Positions 1 to 9,055 of a stretch of DNA of 64,000 nucleotides are shown in pieces; the stretch's first letter is position 1, and every line of letters begins with the position of its first letter. The translations under genes and the position numbers were made by a program. The stretch is from Fulvimonas sp. R45 (GTDB lineage: Bacteria > Pseudomonadota > Gammaproteobacteria > Xanthomonadales > Rhodanobacteraceae). The stretch is taken from NCBI RefSeq assembly GCF_030504985.1, contig NZ_JASERU010000002.1:283464-347463 (forward strand), in the 5' to 3' direction. Below the pieces are notes generated by a model. It was not told where the DNA came from. It was given only the letters and a program-made list of their open reading frames with translations, and did not search any database.

Positions 1-1
1 C

Positions 2-211
2 TCCGGCGACCGCTACGACGACCTCGCCAATACCCACCGGCTGGGCGGCTACGCGCTCACCGACCTGCGCCTGGCCTACGCGCTGGACCGGGACTGGAAA
101 CTGCAGTTCGCGCTGCGCAACGCCTTCGACAAGCGCTACGAGACCGCGTGGTACTACAACCAGCCGGGCCGGAACTTCATGCTGACCCTGCGCTACCAGC
201 CGGCGCGCTGA
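2..211 (+). CDS. btuB: TonB-dependent receptor, C-terminal end (BtuB-type, partial)
   Basis: Only the last 69 codons are inside the window; the gene starts upstream. The readable part has the alternating pattern of outer-membrane beta strands, including the stretch LQFALRNAFDKRYE that is typical of the penultimate strands of TonB-dependent receptors, and it ends in an aromatic/hydrophobic strand (FMLTLRYQPAR). The BtuB assignment rests on position: the next genes are a BtuM-like protein and cobalamin biosynthesis enzymes, and B12 receptors commonly head such operons. A cobalamin riboswitch, if present, would lie upstream of the window. The substrate cannot be read from this fragment. Confidence 0.75.
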   Translation, partial: SGDRYDDLANTHRLGGYALTDLRLAYALDRDWKLQFALRNAFDKRYETAWYYNQPGRNFMLTLRYQPAR

Positions 212-234
212 GCGCCTTCGGAGGAGGAATCGCC

Positions 235-810
235 ATGCAGAGCCCCGACCGCAGCACCAGCCTCGCCGTGGCCACGGCGCTGGCCGTGCTGATGACTGCC
301 ACCCGCTTTGGCCACGCGGGCGACGCACTGCACTTGCCGGACGCGTCGATGGCGGTGTTCTTCCTCGGTGGCCTGTACCTGCGCCGGCACCTCGCGTTCG
401 CGCTGCTCGTGGCGCTGGCGGTGATGATCGACTGGGCGGCGATCAGCCTGGCCGGCGTCAGCGACTTCTGTGTCACCCCGGCCTATGCCTTCCTGCCGCT
501 GGCCTACGCGGCGCTGTGGTACGCCGGGCGCGCCTACGCGCCGCGCCTCGCCGCCGCGCCGGCGGCGCTGGCCGGCGCGTTCGGCGTGGCGCTGCTGGCC
601 GCGGCGCTGTCGTTCGCCATCTCCAACGGCGCGTTCTACTGGCTGGGCGGCCGCTACGTCCACCCGCACCCGGGCGAATACCTGGCGCGGCTGTGGCAGT
701 GGGGGCCGCCGTTCGTGCGCACCACGCTGGCCTACGTGGCCGCGGGGCTGGCCGTCCATGCCGCGCTGGCGCGCCTGCGCGCGTGGCGTCGCCGCGAGGT
801 GCGCGCATGA
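235..810 (+). CDS. btuM: BtuM-like cobalamin-associated inner membrane protein
   Basis: A 191-residue very hydrophobic protein with about five to six predicted membrane segments. Start at 235 is chosen because GGAGGAGGA lies just upstream; an upstream ATG at 148 would overlap the receptor gene. BtuM proteins are small solitary S-component-like B12 transporters of Gram-negative bacteria, about 180-200 residues long, with a conserved cysteine near position 80 that ligands cobalt. Here Cys79 sits in SDFCVTPAYAF, between the second and third hydrophobic stretches, and the motif HLPDASMAVFFLGGLYLR precedes it. Size, cysteine position and location between a receptor and cobO all agree. The gene overlaps cobO by 4 bases (ATGA). 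Family membership is recalled, not searched. Confidence 0.72.
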   Translation: MQSPDRSTSLAVATALAVLMTATRFGHAGDALHLPDASMAVFFLGGLYLRRHLAFALLVALAVMIDWAAISLAGVSDFCVTPAYAFLPLAYAALWYAGRAYAPRLAAAPAALAGAFGVALLAAALSFAISNGAFYWLGGRYVHPHPGEYLARLWQWGPPFVRTTLAYVAAGLAVHAALARLRAWRRREVRA

Positions 811-1427
811 ACGACCGCGAATCGGCGACCCCGGAGCAGCGCCACCGCGAGCGCATGCAGCGCAAGAAGGCGCTGGTGGACCGGAAGATCGCCCGCGCCA
901 CCATCGACCGCGGCGTGCTGGTGGTGAACACCGGCAACGGCAAGGGCAAGAGCTCGTCCGGCTTCGGCATGCTGGCGCGTTCGCTGGGCCACGGCTTCCG
1001 CTGCGGCGTGGTGCAGTTCATCAAGGGCACGTTCTCCACCGGCGAGGAGGCGTTCTTCCGCCACTTCGGCCCGGAGGAGCTGGACTACCGCGTGATGGGC
1101 GAGGGCTTCACCTGGGAGACCCAGGACAAGTCGCGCGACATCGCCGCGGCGCAGGCCGCATGGCGCGAGGCCGCGCGCATGCTGGCCGACCCCGGCTACG
1201 ACTTCGTGCTGCTGGACGAGCTGAACATCGCGCTGGTCAAGCAGTACGTGACGCTGGACCAGGTGCTGCCCGCGCTGGCGGCGCGGCCGGAACGCCAGCA
1301 CGTGGTGATCACCGGCCGCGGTGCGCCGGACGCGCTGGTCGAGGCGGCCGACACGGTCACCGAGATGCGCCTGGTCAAGCACGCCTTCGAGGCCGGCATC
1401 AAGGCGCAGAAGGGCATCGAGCTGTGA
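807..1427 (+). CDS. cobO: Cob(I)yrinic acid a,c-diamide adenosyltransferase
   Basis: 206 residues, the usual length of the CobO/BtuR family. It transfers the 5'-deoxyadenosyl group from ATP to reduced corrinoid in the cytoplasm. Visible features are a basic N-terminal helix (about residues 12-30), the P-loop TGNGKGKSS at residues 42-50, and the acidic motif VLLDELNIAL at the Walker B position. The C-terminus ends with the family-typical segment KHAFEAGIKAQKGIE. The start ATG overlaps the btuM stop (ATGA) and the stop overlaps the GTG start of cobB, so the gene is translationally coupled on both sides. Confidence 0.95.
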   Translation: MNDRESATPEQRHRERMQRKKALVDRKIARATIDRGVLVVNTGNGKGKSSSGFGMLARSLGHGFRCGVVQFIKGTFSTGEEAFFRHFGPEELDYRVMGEGFTWETQDKSRDIAAAQAAWREAARMLADPGYDFVLLDELNIALVKQYVTLDQVLPALAARPERQHVVITGRGAPDALVEAADTVTEMRLVKHAFEAGIKAQKGIEL

Positions 1428-2719
1428 ACGCGCCGCGCCGCTGCCCCGCGCTGCTGGTCTCCGCGCCGGCCTCGGGGCAGGGCAAGACGTCGGTCACCGC
1501 GGCGCTGGCGCGTTGGCACGCGCGGCAGGGCCGGCGCGTGGCCGTGTTCAAGACCGGGCCGGACTTCCTCGACCCGCTGGTCACCGGCCGCGCGGCCGGC
1601 GCGCCCGCGTACCAGCTCGACCTGTGGATGGGTGGCGAGGCGGAGGTGCGCGCACGCCTGTACGCCGCCGCGGGCGCCGCCGACCTGATCCTGGTCGAGG
1701 GCGTGATGGGCCTGTTCGACGGCGCGCCGTCCAGCGCCGACCTGGCGGCGAAGCTCGGCCTGCCGGTGCTGGCGGTGATCGACGGCAGCGCGATGGCGCA
1801 GAGCTTCGGCGCCGTGGCGTACGGCCTGGCGCACTACCGTGACGACGTGCGCCTGCACGGCGTGGCCGCCAACCGCATCGGCGGCGACTACCACGCGCAA
1901 CTGCTGCGCGACAGCCTGCCCGCCGGTATCAAGTGGCTCGGGGCGTTGCCGCGCGACGCGGCGCTGGCCCTGCCGGAACGCCACCTGGGCCTGGTCGCGG
2001 CCGGCGAGGTGGACGATCTCGACATGCGCCTCGACGCCCTGGCCGACGCCTGGTCGCGCCATGCCGACACCGCCTTGCCGCCGGCGACGACGTTCGCGCC
2101 GGCGGCACCGCCCGTGGTGCCGCCGCTGCTGCGCGGCCGGCGCATCGCGGTGGCGCGCGACGCCGCGTTCTGCTTCCTGTATCCCGCCAACCTCGACCTG
2201 CTGCGCGCGGCCGGCGCGGAGCTCGCCTTCTTCTCGCCGCTGGCCGGCGAGCCGCTGCCCGACTGCGACGCCGCGTGGCTGCCGGGCGGCTATCCGGAAC
2301 TGCACCTGGCCGCGCTGTCGCGACGCACCGACCTGCACGCCGCGCTGTGCGCCCACCGCGACGCGGGCAAGCCCTTGCTGGCCGAATGCGGCGGCATGCT
2401 GTTCCTGCTCGACCGGCTCGCCGACGGCAAGGGCCACGAGGCCGCGATGGCGGGCCTGCTGCGCGGCCGCGCGGCGCTGCAGCCGCGCCTGGTCGCGCTG
2501 GGGCTGCAGGAAGTCGCCTTGCCCGAGGGGGCGGTGCGCGGTCACACCTTCCACCACGTGCAGGCGGACGTCGAGGCGCCGCCGATAGCCGTCGCCGTCA
2601 ATCCCAACGGCGCGCCTGGCCGCGAGGCGGTGTACCGCGACCGCCGCCTCACCGCGAGCTTCGTGCACGTCTATTTCCCGTCCGGCCCCGAGGCCGCCGT
2701 GCGGCTGTTCCTGCCATGA
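1424..2719 (+). CDS. cobB: Cobyrinate a,c-diamide synthase
   Basis: 431 residues starting with GTG that overlaps the cobO stop (GTGA). It amidates the a and c side chains of cobyrinic acid using glutamine and ATP. The N-terminal dethiobiotin-synthetase-like domain has the P-loop [11 protein letters not shown] (residues 13-23) and [14 protein letters not shown]. The C-terminal class I glutamine amidotransferase domain has the nucleophile Cys322 in [10 protein letters not shown] and a late HTFHH segment. CobB acts on a corrin ring, but no ring-building cob/cbi genes are seen here, so the enzyme probably serves salvage of incomplete corrinoids unless ring genes lie elsewhere. Confidence 0.95.
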   Translation: MNAPRRCPALLVSAPASGQGKTSVTAALARWHARQGRRVAVFKTGPDFLDPLVTGRAAGAPAYQLDLWMGGEAEVRARLYAAAGAADLILVEGVMGLFDGAPSSADLAAKLGLPVLAVIDGSAMAQSFGAVAYGLAHYRDDVRLHGVAANRIGGDYHAQLLRDSLPAGIKWLGALPRDAALALPERHLGLVAAGEVDDLDMRLDALADAWSRHADTALPPATTFAPAAPPVVPPLLRGRRIAVARDAAFCFLYPANLDLLRAAGAELAFFSPLAGEPLPDCDAAWLPGGYPELHLAALSRRTDLHAALCAHRDAGKPLLAECGGMLFLLDRLADGKGHEAAMAGLLRGRAALQPRLVALGLQEVALPEGAVRGHTFHHVQADVEAPPIAVAVNPNGAPGREAVYRDRRLTASFVHVYFPSGPEAAVRLFLP

Positions 2720-3636
2720 CGACCGCGCTGGCGATGCTGGCGGCGGTGCTGCTCGACGCGCTGCTGGGCGAACCGCGGCGCGCGCACCCGCTGGTCGCGT
2801 TCGGCCGTCTGGCCGTCCGGATCGAATCGCGCTGGCACGCCGATCGCCGCGTGGCCGGCGTCGTCGCATGGTGCGCGGCGGTACTGCCTGCGGTCGCGGC
2901 GGCCTGGCTGCTGTGCCGGTGGCTGCCGGGCCGGGCGGGTTGGTTCTTCGCCATCGCGGTGCTGTACCTGGCGCTGGGCCTGCGCAGCCTGGGCGAGCAT
3001 GCAAAGCCGGTGGCCGATGCGCTCGCGGCCGGCGAGCTGGATGCCGGGCGCGCCGCGGTGAGCCGCATGGTCAGCCGCGACACGGCTGCGCTGGACGGGC
3101 GCCAGGTCGCCGCGGCGGCCACCGAATCGGTGCTGGAGAACGGCAACGACGCGGTGTTCGGCGCGCTGTTCTGGTTCGCCGTGCTGGGCGCGCCGGGCGT
3201 GGTGCTGTACCGGCTGGCGAACACGCTGGATGCGATGTGGGGCTACCGCACGCCGCGCTATGCGCGCTTCGGCTGGGCCGCGGCGCGCATCGACGACGCG
3301 CTGAACGTCCTGCCCGCGCGGCTCACCGCGCTCACCTATGCGCTGTGCGGCCAGTTCGAGCGCGCCCTGGGGTGCTGGCGCCGCCAGGCGCCGCAGTGGG
3401 ACAGCCCCAACGCCGGCCCCGTGATGGCTGCCGGCGCGGGCGCGCTGGGCGTGGAGCTGGGCGGCCCGGCGCCGTACCACGGCCAGTGGGAAGCGCGTCC
3501 CGTGCTGGGCGCGGGCGCGCCGCCGGACGCGGCGTCGGTCCATCGCGCGCTGGCGCTGCTGCGTCGTGGCGTGGCGGCGTGGCTGGCGGTGGCGCTGCTG
3601 GCCGGGCTGGCGGCGTGGAGGGTGGGCCATGCTTGA
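2716..3636 (+). CDS. cobD: Adenosylcobinamide-phosphate synthase (CbiB/CobD)
   Basis: 306 residues, an integral inner-membrane protein of the CbiB/CobD family that joins aminopropanol or its phosphate to adenosylcobyric acid. The N-terminal [20 protein letters not shown] and the central [20 protein letters not shown] and [14 protein letters not shown] segments are family landmarks, followed by [20 protein letters not shown]. Start ATG overlaps the cobB stop (ATGA). Its substrate partner is the decarboxylase half of the next gene, which begins 8 bases before this gene ends. Naming follows the Pseudomonas cob scheme. Confidence 0.95.
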   Translation: MTTALAMLAAVLLDALLGEPRRAHPLVAFGRLAVRIESRWHADRRVAGVVAWCAAVLPAVAAAWLLCRWLPGRAGWFFAIAVLYLALGLRSLGEHAKPVADALAAGELDAGRAAVSRMVSRDTAALDGRQVAAAATESVLENGNDAVFGALFWFAVLGAPGVVLYRLANTLDAMWGYRTPRYARFGWAAARIDDALNVLPARLTALTYALCGQFERALGCWRRQAPQWDSPNAGPVMAAGAGALGVELGGPAPYHGQWEARPVLGAGAPPDAASVHRALALLRRGVAAWLAVALLAGLAAWRVGHA

Positions 3637-6196
3637 GCACGGCGGCCGCCTGCGCCGCGCGGCGCGCGAATTCGGCATCCCGTTGGAGACCTGGCTCGAT
3701 CTCTCCACCGGCATCAGTCCGTTCGCGTATCCCGTGCCGCCGATCCCGTCCGAGGCCTGGCGGCGCCTGCCCGAGGACGACGACGGTCTGGTCGAGGCGG
3801 CGCGCGCGTACTACGGCGCGGCGCACCTGCTGCCGGTGGCTGGTTCGCAGGCGGCGATCCAGGCGTTGCCGCGGCTGCGCGGGCCGTCGCGAGTGGCGGT
3901 GATCGCGCCCGGCTACGCCGAACATGCCCATGCGTGGGAGCGCGCGGGGCATCGCGTCGAGCGGCGCGCCGCCGCGGAGCTGCCGGCCGCGGCCGGCGAC
4001 TGCGACGTGCTGGTGCTGATCCATCCCAACAATCCGACGGGCGCCCGCTTCGACCCGCAACGCCTGCTGGATGCGCACGCCGCGCTGGCCGCGCGCGGGG
4101 GCTGGCTGGTGGTGGACGAGGCCTTCATGGACGTGGCGCCACACGCCAGCCTGTGCGCGCATGCGGACCGCGACGGCCTGGTGGTGCTGCGCTCGGCGGG
4201 CAAGTTCTTCGGCCTGGCCGGCGCGCGCGCCGGCTTCGTCTGCGCCGCGCCGTCGCTGCTCGACGCCCTGCGCGAGGCGTTGGGGCCATGGGCGCTGGCC
4301 GGTCCCAGCCGCCATGCCTTGACGCGGGCGCTGGCCGATCGCAGCTGGCAGGCGCGGCAACGCGAACGGCTGGTCGATGCCGGCACGAAGCTGGCCGCGC
4401 TGCTGGCCGCGCACGGGCTGGAACCCGCGGGCGGCTGCGCCTTGTTCCAGTGGTGCCCGCACGCGGACGCGGCGGCGATCCATCGCGCGCTGGCGGCCAG
4501 CGGCATCCTGGTGCGCCTGTTCGACGATCCGCCCAGCCTGCGCTTTGGCCTGCCGCCCGACGACGCGGCCTTTGCCCGTCTTGCCGCCGCGCTTGCCGAA
4601 GCCGAACCCCTCTCCCGTCGGGAGAGGGGCAGGGGTGAGGGTACGGCCGAAGCGCAGCCTTCCGGCACCGCCGCACCTTCGTCCGGCGCGATGCTTCATC
4701 CTCTCCCGACGAAGGAAGGAAAAGCCGCCGCCCGCGTGCTGATGGTGCAGGGCTGCACCTCCGACGCGGGCAAGAGCACCGTGATGGCCGCGCTCTGCCG
4801 CTGGCTGCACCGGCAGGGCGTGCGGGTGGCGCCGTTCAAGCCGCAGAACATGGCGCTGAATTCCGCCGTCACCGCCGACGGCGGCGAGATCGGCCGCGCC
4901 CAGGCGGTGCAGGCGCAGGCCTGCGGGCTGGAGCCGCATACCGACTTCAACCCGGTGCTGCTGAAGCCCGCCAGCGATACCGGCGCGCAGGTGATCGTGC
5001 ACGGCCACGCCATCGGCAACATGGACGCGGTGGGCTACCACGCCTACAAGCGCGTGGCGATGGACGCGGTGCTGGCCTCGCACGCGCGGCTGGCGGCGCG
5101 GTACGACGCGCTGCTGGTCGAGGGCGCGGGCAGCCCCGCCGAGATCAACCTGCGCGATCGCGACATCGCCAACATGGGCTATGCCGAGGCGGTGGACTGC
5201 CCGGTGATCCTGGTCGCCGACATCGACCGCGGCGGCGTGTTCGCGCACCTGGTCGGCACGCTGGCGCTGCTCTCGGACAGCGAACGCGCCCGTGTGGCCG
5301 GCTTCGTGATCAACCGCTTCCGCGGCGACCTCGCCCTGCTCCAGCCGGGCCTCGACTGGCTGGAAAAGGAGACCGGCAAGCCGGTGCTCGGCGTGCTGCC
5401 GTACCTGCACGGCCTGCACCTCGAAGCCGAGGACGCGCTGCCGCGCGGGCGCGTCGAGCGCGACGGACCGCGGCTGCGCGTGGCCGTGCCCGCGCTGCCG
5501 CGGATCAGCAACCACACCGACCTCGACGCCTTGCGCGCACACCCGCAGGTGGATCTGCGCTTCGTGGGGCCGGGCGAGGCACCGCCGGCCTGCGACCTGG
5601 TCGTGCTGCCCGGCTCGAAGGCGGTGCGCGACGACCTGGCGTGGCTGCGCGCGCAGGGCTGGGACGCGGCGATCGCGCGGCACCTGCGCTACGGCGGCAA
5701 AGTCGTCGGCCTCTGCGGCGGACTGCAGATGCTGGGGCGCGCGATCCACGACCCGCACGGCATCGAGGGCGCGCCCGGTTCCAGTGCGGGGCTGGGCTGG
5801 CTCGACCTCGAGACCACGCTGGAACCCGCCAAGCAGCTGCGCAACGTGGAAGGCCGCCTCGCCACTGCCGGCGCCACCGTCATCGGCTACGAGATCCATT
5901 GTGGCGTGAGCCGCGGCCCCGCGCTGGCCGCGCCCGCCTGCGAGCTGGACGACGGCCGCGCCGACGGCGCCCGCTCGCCCGATGGCCAGGTGCTGGCCAG
6001 TTACCTGCACGGCCTGTTCGACCACCCGCAGGCGCTGGCCGCGCTGCTGGACTGGGCTGGGCTGCGCGACGCCGCGCCGCTCGACATCCATGCCTTGCGC
6101 GAGGCCTCGCTGGAACGCCTCGCGGATGCCGTGGAAGCGCATCTGGACACGCGCGCGCTGCGCGCCCTGCTGGGAGTCGATCCATGCCCACCCTGA
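3629..6196 (+). CDS. cobC-cobQ: Fused threonine-phosphate decarboxylase and cobyric acid synthase (CobC-CobQ)
   Basis: One uninterrupted frame of 855 codons encoding two enzymes that are normally separate. Residues 1-326 form a PLP aminotransferase-fold L-threonine-O-3-phosphate decarboxylase, with [16 protein letters not shown] and the PLP lysine Lys192 in [15 protein letters not shown]. Residues about 370-855 form cobyric acid synthase, with [13 protein letters not shown] (P-loop), [17 protein letters not shown], amidotransferase Cys696 in [12 protein letters not shown] and His794 in YLHGLFDH. The linker, residues 327-365, is translated from a hairpin repeat (4607-4722) and contains [10 protein letters not shown]. 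In-frame ATG at 4691, GTG at 4736 and ATG at 4742 could still start CobQ alone. Whether the cell makes a fusion, two proteins or both cannot be told from sequence. Confidence 0.9.
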   Translation: MLEHGGRLRRAAREFGIPLETWLDLSTGISPFAYPVPPIPSEAWRRLPEDDDGLVEAARAYYGAAHLLPVAGSQAAIQALPRLRGPSRVAVIAPGYAEHAHAWERAGHRVERRAAAELPAAAGDCDVLVLIHPNNPTGARFDPQRLLDAHAALAARGGWLVVDEAFMDVAPHASLCAHADRDGLVVLRSAGKFFGLAGARAGFVCAAPSLLDALREALGPWALAGPSRHALTRALADRSWQARQRERLVDAGTKLAALLAAHGLEPAGGCALFQWCPHADAAAIHRALAASGILVRLFDDPPSLRFGLPPDDAAFARLAAALAEAEPLSRRERGRGEGTAEAQPSGTAAPSSGAMLHPLPTKEGKAAARVLMVQGCTSDAGKSTVMAALCRWLHRQGVRVAPFKPQNMALNSAVTADGGEIGRAQAVQAQACGLEPHTDFNPVLLKPASDTGAQVIVHGHAIGNMDAVGYHAYKRVAMDAVLASHARLAARYDALLVEGAGSPAEINLRDRDIANMGYAEAVDCPVILVADIDRGGVFAHLVGTLALLSDSERARVAGFVINRFRGDLALLQPGLDWLEKETGKPVLGVLPYLHGLHLEAEDALPRGRVERDGPRLRVAVPALPRISNHTDLDALRAHPQVDLRFVGPGEAPPACDLVVLPGSKAVRDDLAWLRAQGWDAAIARHLRYGGKVVGLCGGLQMLGRAIHDPHGIEGAPGSSAGLGWLDLETTLEPAKQLRNVEGRLATAGATVIGYEIHCGVSRGPALAAPACELDDGRADGARSPDGQVLASYLHGLFDHPQALAALLDWAGLRDAAPLDIHALREASLERLADAVEAHLDTRALRALLGVDPCPP
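4607..4722. repeat. Intergenic-type hairpin repeat inside the cobC-cobQ frame
   Basis: The left end is a perfect hairpin: CCCCTCTCCC (4607-4616), loop GTC, GGGAGAGGGG (4620-4629), followed by CAGGGGTGAGGGT. The right end has the related, partly decayed TCATCCTCTCCCGACGAAGG. The layout matches the element at 19119-19262, which lies between genes. Here it falls between the natural end of CobC and the natural start of CobQ, and it has no stop in the coding frame. Confidence 0.8.
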
Positions 6197-6705
6197 TCCT
6201 GGGCGGCGCCCGTTCCGGCAAGAGCGCGCTGGCCGAGCGGCTGGCGCACGACAGCGGGCGCGCGGTGGTCTACCTCGCCACCGCCGAAGCGCGCGACGGG
6301 GAAATGCGGGCGCGCATCGACCACCACCGTGCGCGCCGGCCGGGCCACTGGGCCTGCGTGGAGGAGCCGCTGGCGCTGGCCGATGCGCTGCGCGGCCACG
6401 CGCGCGCCGACCGCTGTGTGCTGGTCGATTGCCTCACCCTGTGGCTCAGCAACCTGCTGCACGACGCCGACGCCGCGCGCTTCGGATGCGAGCGCGACGC
6501 CCTGCTCGCGGCGCTGCCCACCCTGCCCGGCGAGATCCTGCTGGTCGCCAACGAGGTCGGCCTGGGCATCGTGCCGCTGGGCGCGCTGAGCCGGCGCTTC
6601 GTGGACGAGGCCGGGCGCCTCAACCAATCCGTCGCCGCGGCGTGCGAACGCGTGCTGTTCGTCGCCGCCGGCCTGCCATTCGCACTCAAGGGAAGCCCGC
6701 CATGA
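6184..6705 (+). CDS. cobP: Adenosylcobinamide kinase / guanylyltransferase
   Basis: 173 residues, the normal CobU/CobP length. It phosphorylates adenosylcobinamide and then attaches GMP. P-loop GGARSGKS at residues 7-14, the histidine region [12 protein letters not shown] near residues 45-56 where the guanylyl group is carried, [11 protein letters not shown] (Walker B region) and [11 protein letters not shown] are all present. The start overlaps the end of cobQ by 13 bases and the stop overlaps the cobT start (ATGA). Its product, AdoCbi-GDP, is normally used by CobS, for which no gene is seen in this window. Confidence 0.95.
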   Translation: MPTLILGGARSGKSALAERLAHDSGRAVVYLATAEARDGEMRARIDHHRARRPGHWACVEEPLALADALRGHARADRCVLVDCLTLWLSNLLHDADAARFGCERDALLAALPTLPGEILLVANEVGLGIVPLGALSRRFVDEAGRLNQSVAAACERVLFVAAGLPFALKGSPP

Positions 6706-7766
6706 TGCCTGCCGCACTCGACCGCCCCTGCCTCGAACCCGACGCCGCCTGCGCCGCCGCCGCCCGCGCGCGCCAGGCGCAGCTGACCAAGCCGCCGGGT
6801 TCGCTGGGCGCGCTGGAAGACGCGGCAGTGCAATTGGCCGCGCTGCAGCGCACCGCCGCGCCGGCGGTGGAGCGGGTGTGGATCGGCGTGTTCGCCGGCG
6901 ACCACGGCGTCGCGGCCGAGGGCGTGTCGGCGTTCCCGCAGGCGGTCACCGGCGAGATGCTGCGCAACTTCGCCGGCGGTGGCGCGGCTATCGCGGTGCT
7001 GGCGCGCGCGCTGGGCGCCACGCTGGAGGTGGTGAACCTCGGCTGCGTGAACGATCCCGGCGAGATCGCCGGCGTGCGCCGCGCGGTGATCGCGCCGCAG
7101 ACGGCGAACTTCTGCACTGCGCCCGCGATGACGCCGGCGCAGCTGGACGCGGCGCTGGCCGCCGGCGCCGACAGTGTGCGCCAGGCGGTGGCGGCGGGCG
7201 CGCAACTGTTCATCGGCGGCGAGATGGGCATCGCCAACACCACCGCCGCCACCGCGCTGGCCTGCGCCCTGCTGGACGAACCACCGCTGGCGCTCGCCGG
7301 CGCCGGCACCGGCCTCGACGCGGCCGGCGTGGCGCACAAGCGCGCGGTGGTGGAACGCGCGCTGGCGCGGCATGCCGGCGCCGCGTCGCCGCTGGAAAAG
7401 CTGCGCCGCCTCGGCGGCTTCGAGATCGCCGCGCTGGCCGGCGCCTGCCTCGCCGCGGCACAGGCGGGCGTGCCGATGCTGGTGGACGGCTTCATCGCCA
7501 CCGCGGCGGCGCTGGCGGCGGTACGCATCCAGCCCGGCGTGCGCGACTGGCTGCTGTTCGCGCACCGCTCGCACGAACGCGGCCACGCCCGCCTGCTGGA
7601 CGCGCTGCACGCCACGCCGCTGCTCGACCTGGGCCTGCGCCTGGGCGAGGGCAGCGGCGCGGCGGCCGCGGTGCCCCTGCTGCGGCTGGCCTGCGCGCTG
7701 CACAACGGCATGGCCACCTTCGCCCAGGCCGGCGTGTCCGGCGCGACCGCAGGACACGCCGCATGA
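6702..7766 (+). CDS. cobT: Nicotinate-nucleotide-dimethylbenzimidazole phosphoribosyltransferase
   Basis: 354 residues, standard CobT length. It activates the lower ligand base to alpha-ribazole phosphate. Family landmarks are [12 protein letters not shown] near the N-terminus, [31 protein letters not shown], and the C-terminal [14 protein letters not shown] with the glutamate expected to be the catalytic base. Start ATG overlaps the cobP stop; a second ATG follows immediately at 6705. The stop overlaps the phosphatase start (ATGA). Confidence 0.96.
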   Translation: MMPAALDRPCLEPDAACAAAARARQAQLTKPPGSLGALEDAAVQLAALQRTAAPAVERVWIGVFAGDHGVAAEGVSAFPQAVTGEMLRNFAGGGAAIAVLARALGATLEVVNLGCVNDPGEIAGVRRAVIAPQTANFCTAPAMTPAQLDAALAAGADSVRQAVAAGAQLFIGGEMGIANTTAATALACALLDEPPLALAGAGTGLDAAGVAHKRAVVERALARHAGAASPLEKLRRLGGFEIAALAGACLAAAQAGVPMLVDGFIATAAALAAVRIQPGVRDWLLFAHRSHERGHARLLDALHATPLLDLGLRLGEGSGAAAAVPLLRLACALHNGMATFAQAGVSGATAGHAA

Positions 7767-8314
7767 GCGGTGCGCGCCTCGAACTGCTGCGCCACGGCGA
7801 CACCGGCCAGCGCAGCTACCGCGGCCAGCTGGACGACCCGCTCAGCGAACTGGGCTGGAGCCAGCTGCGCGAAGCGGTGCGGGGACGCGCGTGGGACCGC
7901 GTGGTGTCCTCGCCGCTGGCGCGCTGCGCCGCCTTCGCCCGCGAGCTGGCCGCGGCGCGCGGGCTGCCGTTGCGGATCGATGCGCGGCTGGCCGAGTACC
8001 ACTTCGGCGACTGGCAGGGCGTGCCGATCGAGACCCTGGCCGAGCGCGACGGCGATGCGCTGGCGCGTTTCTGGGCCGACCCGGTGGCGCACCCGCCGCC
8101 GGGGGCGGAGCGCTTCGCGGCGTTCCGCGACCGGCTGGTCGCCGCGCTGGACGACGCCCGGCGCGAGCGCGGCCGCGTGCTGGTGGTGACGCACGGCGGT
8201 GCGATCCGCCTGCTGCGCTGCGTGGCGGAGGGGCGTGGCTTCGGCGACATGGCCGGCATCGAGGTGGTGCACGCCTCGCTGCATCCGCTGCCATGGCCGG
8301 CGGCGGCCCGCTGA
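7763..8314 (+). CDS. Alpha-ribazole phosphatase-type histidine phosphatase
   Basis: 183 residues of the phosphoglycerate-mutase-like histidine phosphatase superfamily. LLRHGDT carries the phospho-accepting histidine, EYHFGDWQG the acidic site, and VVTHGGAIR the second histidine. Location directly after cobT (ATGA overlap) points to removal of the 5'-phosphate from alpha-ribazole phosphate or adenosylcobalamin phosphate. In Salmonella this gene is called cobC; the symbol is left blank to avoid confusion with the decarboxylase. This is the last gene of the operon. Confidence 0.88.
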   Translation: MSGARLELLRHGDTGQRSYRGQLDDPLSELGWSQLREAVRGRAWDRVVSSPLARCAAFARELAAARGLPLRIDARLAEYHFGDWQGVPIETLAERDGDALARFWADPVAHPPPGAERFAAFRDRLVAALDDARRERGRVLVVTHGGAIRLLRCVAEGRGFGDMAGIEVVHASLHPLPWPAAAR

Positions 8315-8497
8315 ACGGACGCTGCGGCCGCACCGTCCCGTCCCCGCCTCGCACGTCACGGGCCTCCCGTCCCGGCCATCCGGCATCATGGGCATGCCGC
8401 CGGGCATTTCAATTTCCCCCGCCCGGCGCGTCTAGGCCTGCAACCGGCATCGTGCCGGGAGACACCATGAGCCCACGAAGCGAACGCACCTGACCGC

Positions 8498-9055
8498 ATG
8501 GAAAGCCCCACCGGCAGCGATACGGCAGACGGCGGCGCGCGGCGCGCGCACGCCGCGCGCGTGGCCGTGCTGTACCGCGAGCACCACGCGGCACTGCTGG
8601 CGTTGCTGCAGTGCCGGCTCAGTTCGCGCGCCGACGCGCAGGAGATCGCGCAGGAGGTGTACGTGCGCTTGCTGGCGATGGACGACATGAGCCATATCGA
8701 GACTCCCCGGGCCTTCCTGTTCCGCATGGCGACCAACCTGTCGGTGGACTACCTGCGCAAGCGCGCGGTGCGCGCCGCGGCGCCGCCGGATCCGTCGCCG
8801 GAGGAGGACTGGCAGGCCGTCGCGCCGCTGCCCGAGCAGCACGCCTGGGCGCTGCAGCAGTGGAAGCGGGTGCAGGCCGCGCTGCGCGAGCTGCCGGCCA
8901 AGACCAGCCGCGCCTTCGTGCTGCACGTGGTCGAGGGGCGCGATTTCGCGGCCATTGCGCGCGACATGAAGCTGAGCGAGCGGATGGTGCGCTACCACGT
9001 CAGCAACGCCCTGGCGCATTGCCGGGAACGCTGCTTTGCCACGGAGATGCCGTGA
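8498..9055 (+). CDS. ECF sigma factor, FecI-like
   Basis: 185 residues. Region 2 is visible as VLYREHHAALLALLQ, DAQEIAQEVYVRLLAMDD and RAFLFRMATNLSVDYLRKR. Region 4 is LRELPAKTSRAFVLHVVEG followed by the helix-turn-helix FAAIARDMKLSERMVRYHVSNAL. Together with the FecR gene that overlaps it by one base (TGATG) and the receptor with a signalling domain just beyond, it forms a FecI-FecR-FecA-type surface signalling unit. The sigma factor would be released or activated when the receptor binds ligand and would then transcribe the receptor gene. No Fur box was recognised in the 183 bases upstream. Confidence 0.9.
   Translation: MESPTGSDTADGGARRAHAARVAVLYREHHAALLALLQCRLSSRADAQEIAQEVYVRLLAMDDMSHIETPRAFLFRMATNLSVDYLRKRAVRAAAPPDPSPEEDWQAVAPLPEQHAWALQQWKRVQAALRELPAKTSRAFVLHVVEGRDFAAIARDMKLSERMVRYHVSNALAHCRERCFATEMP

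Noticed and set aside
3332..6142. Very long open frame on the minus strand opposite cobD, cobC-cobQ
   Set aside because: It is Arg/His/Gln-rich with no family features and lies opposite well-recognised enzymes. High GC at third positions makes such shadow frames common.
8467..8493. Eight-codon frame MSPRSERT just before the sigma factor gene, as a possible leader peptide
   Set aside because: It has a weak binding site and ends 4 bases before the sigma start, but it has no attenuator-like codons or hairpins. Chance is as likely.
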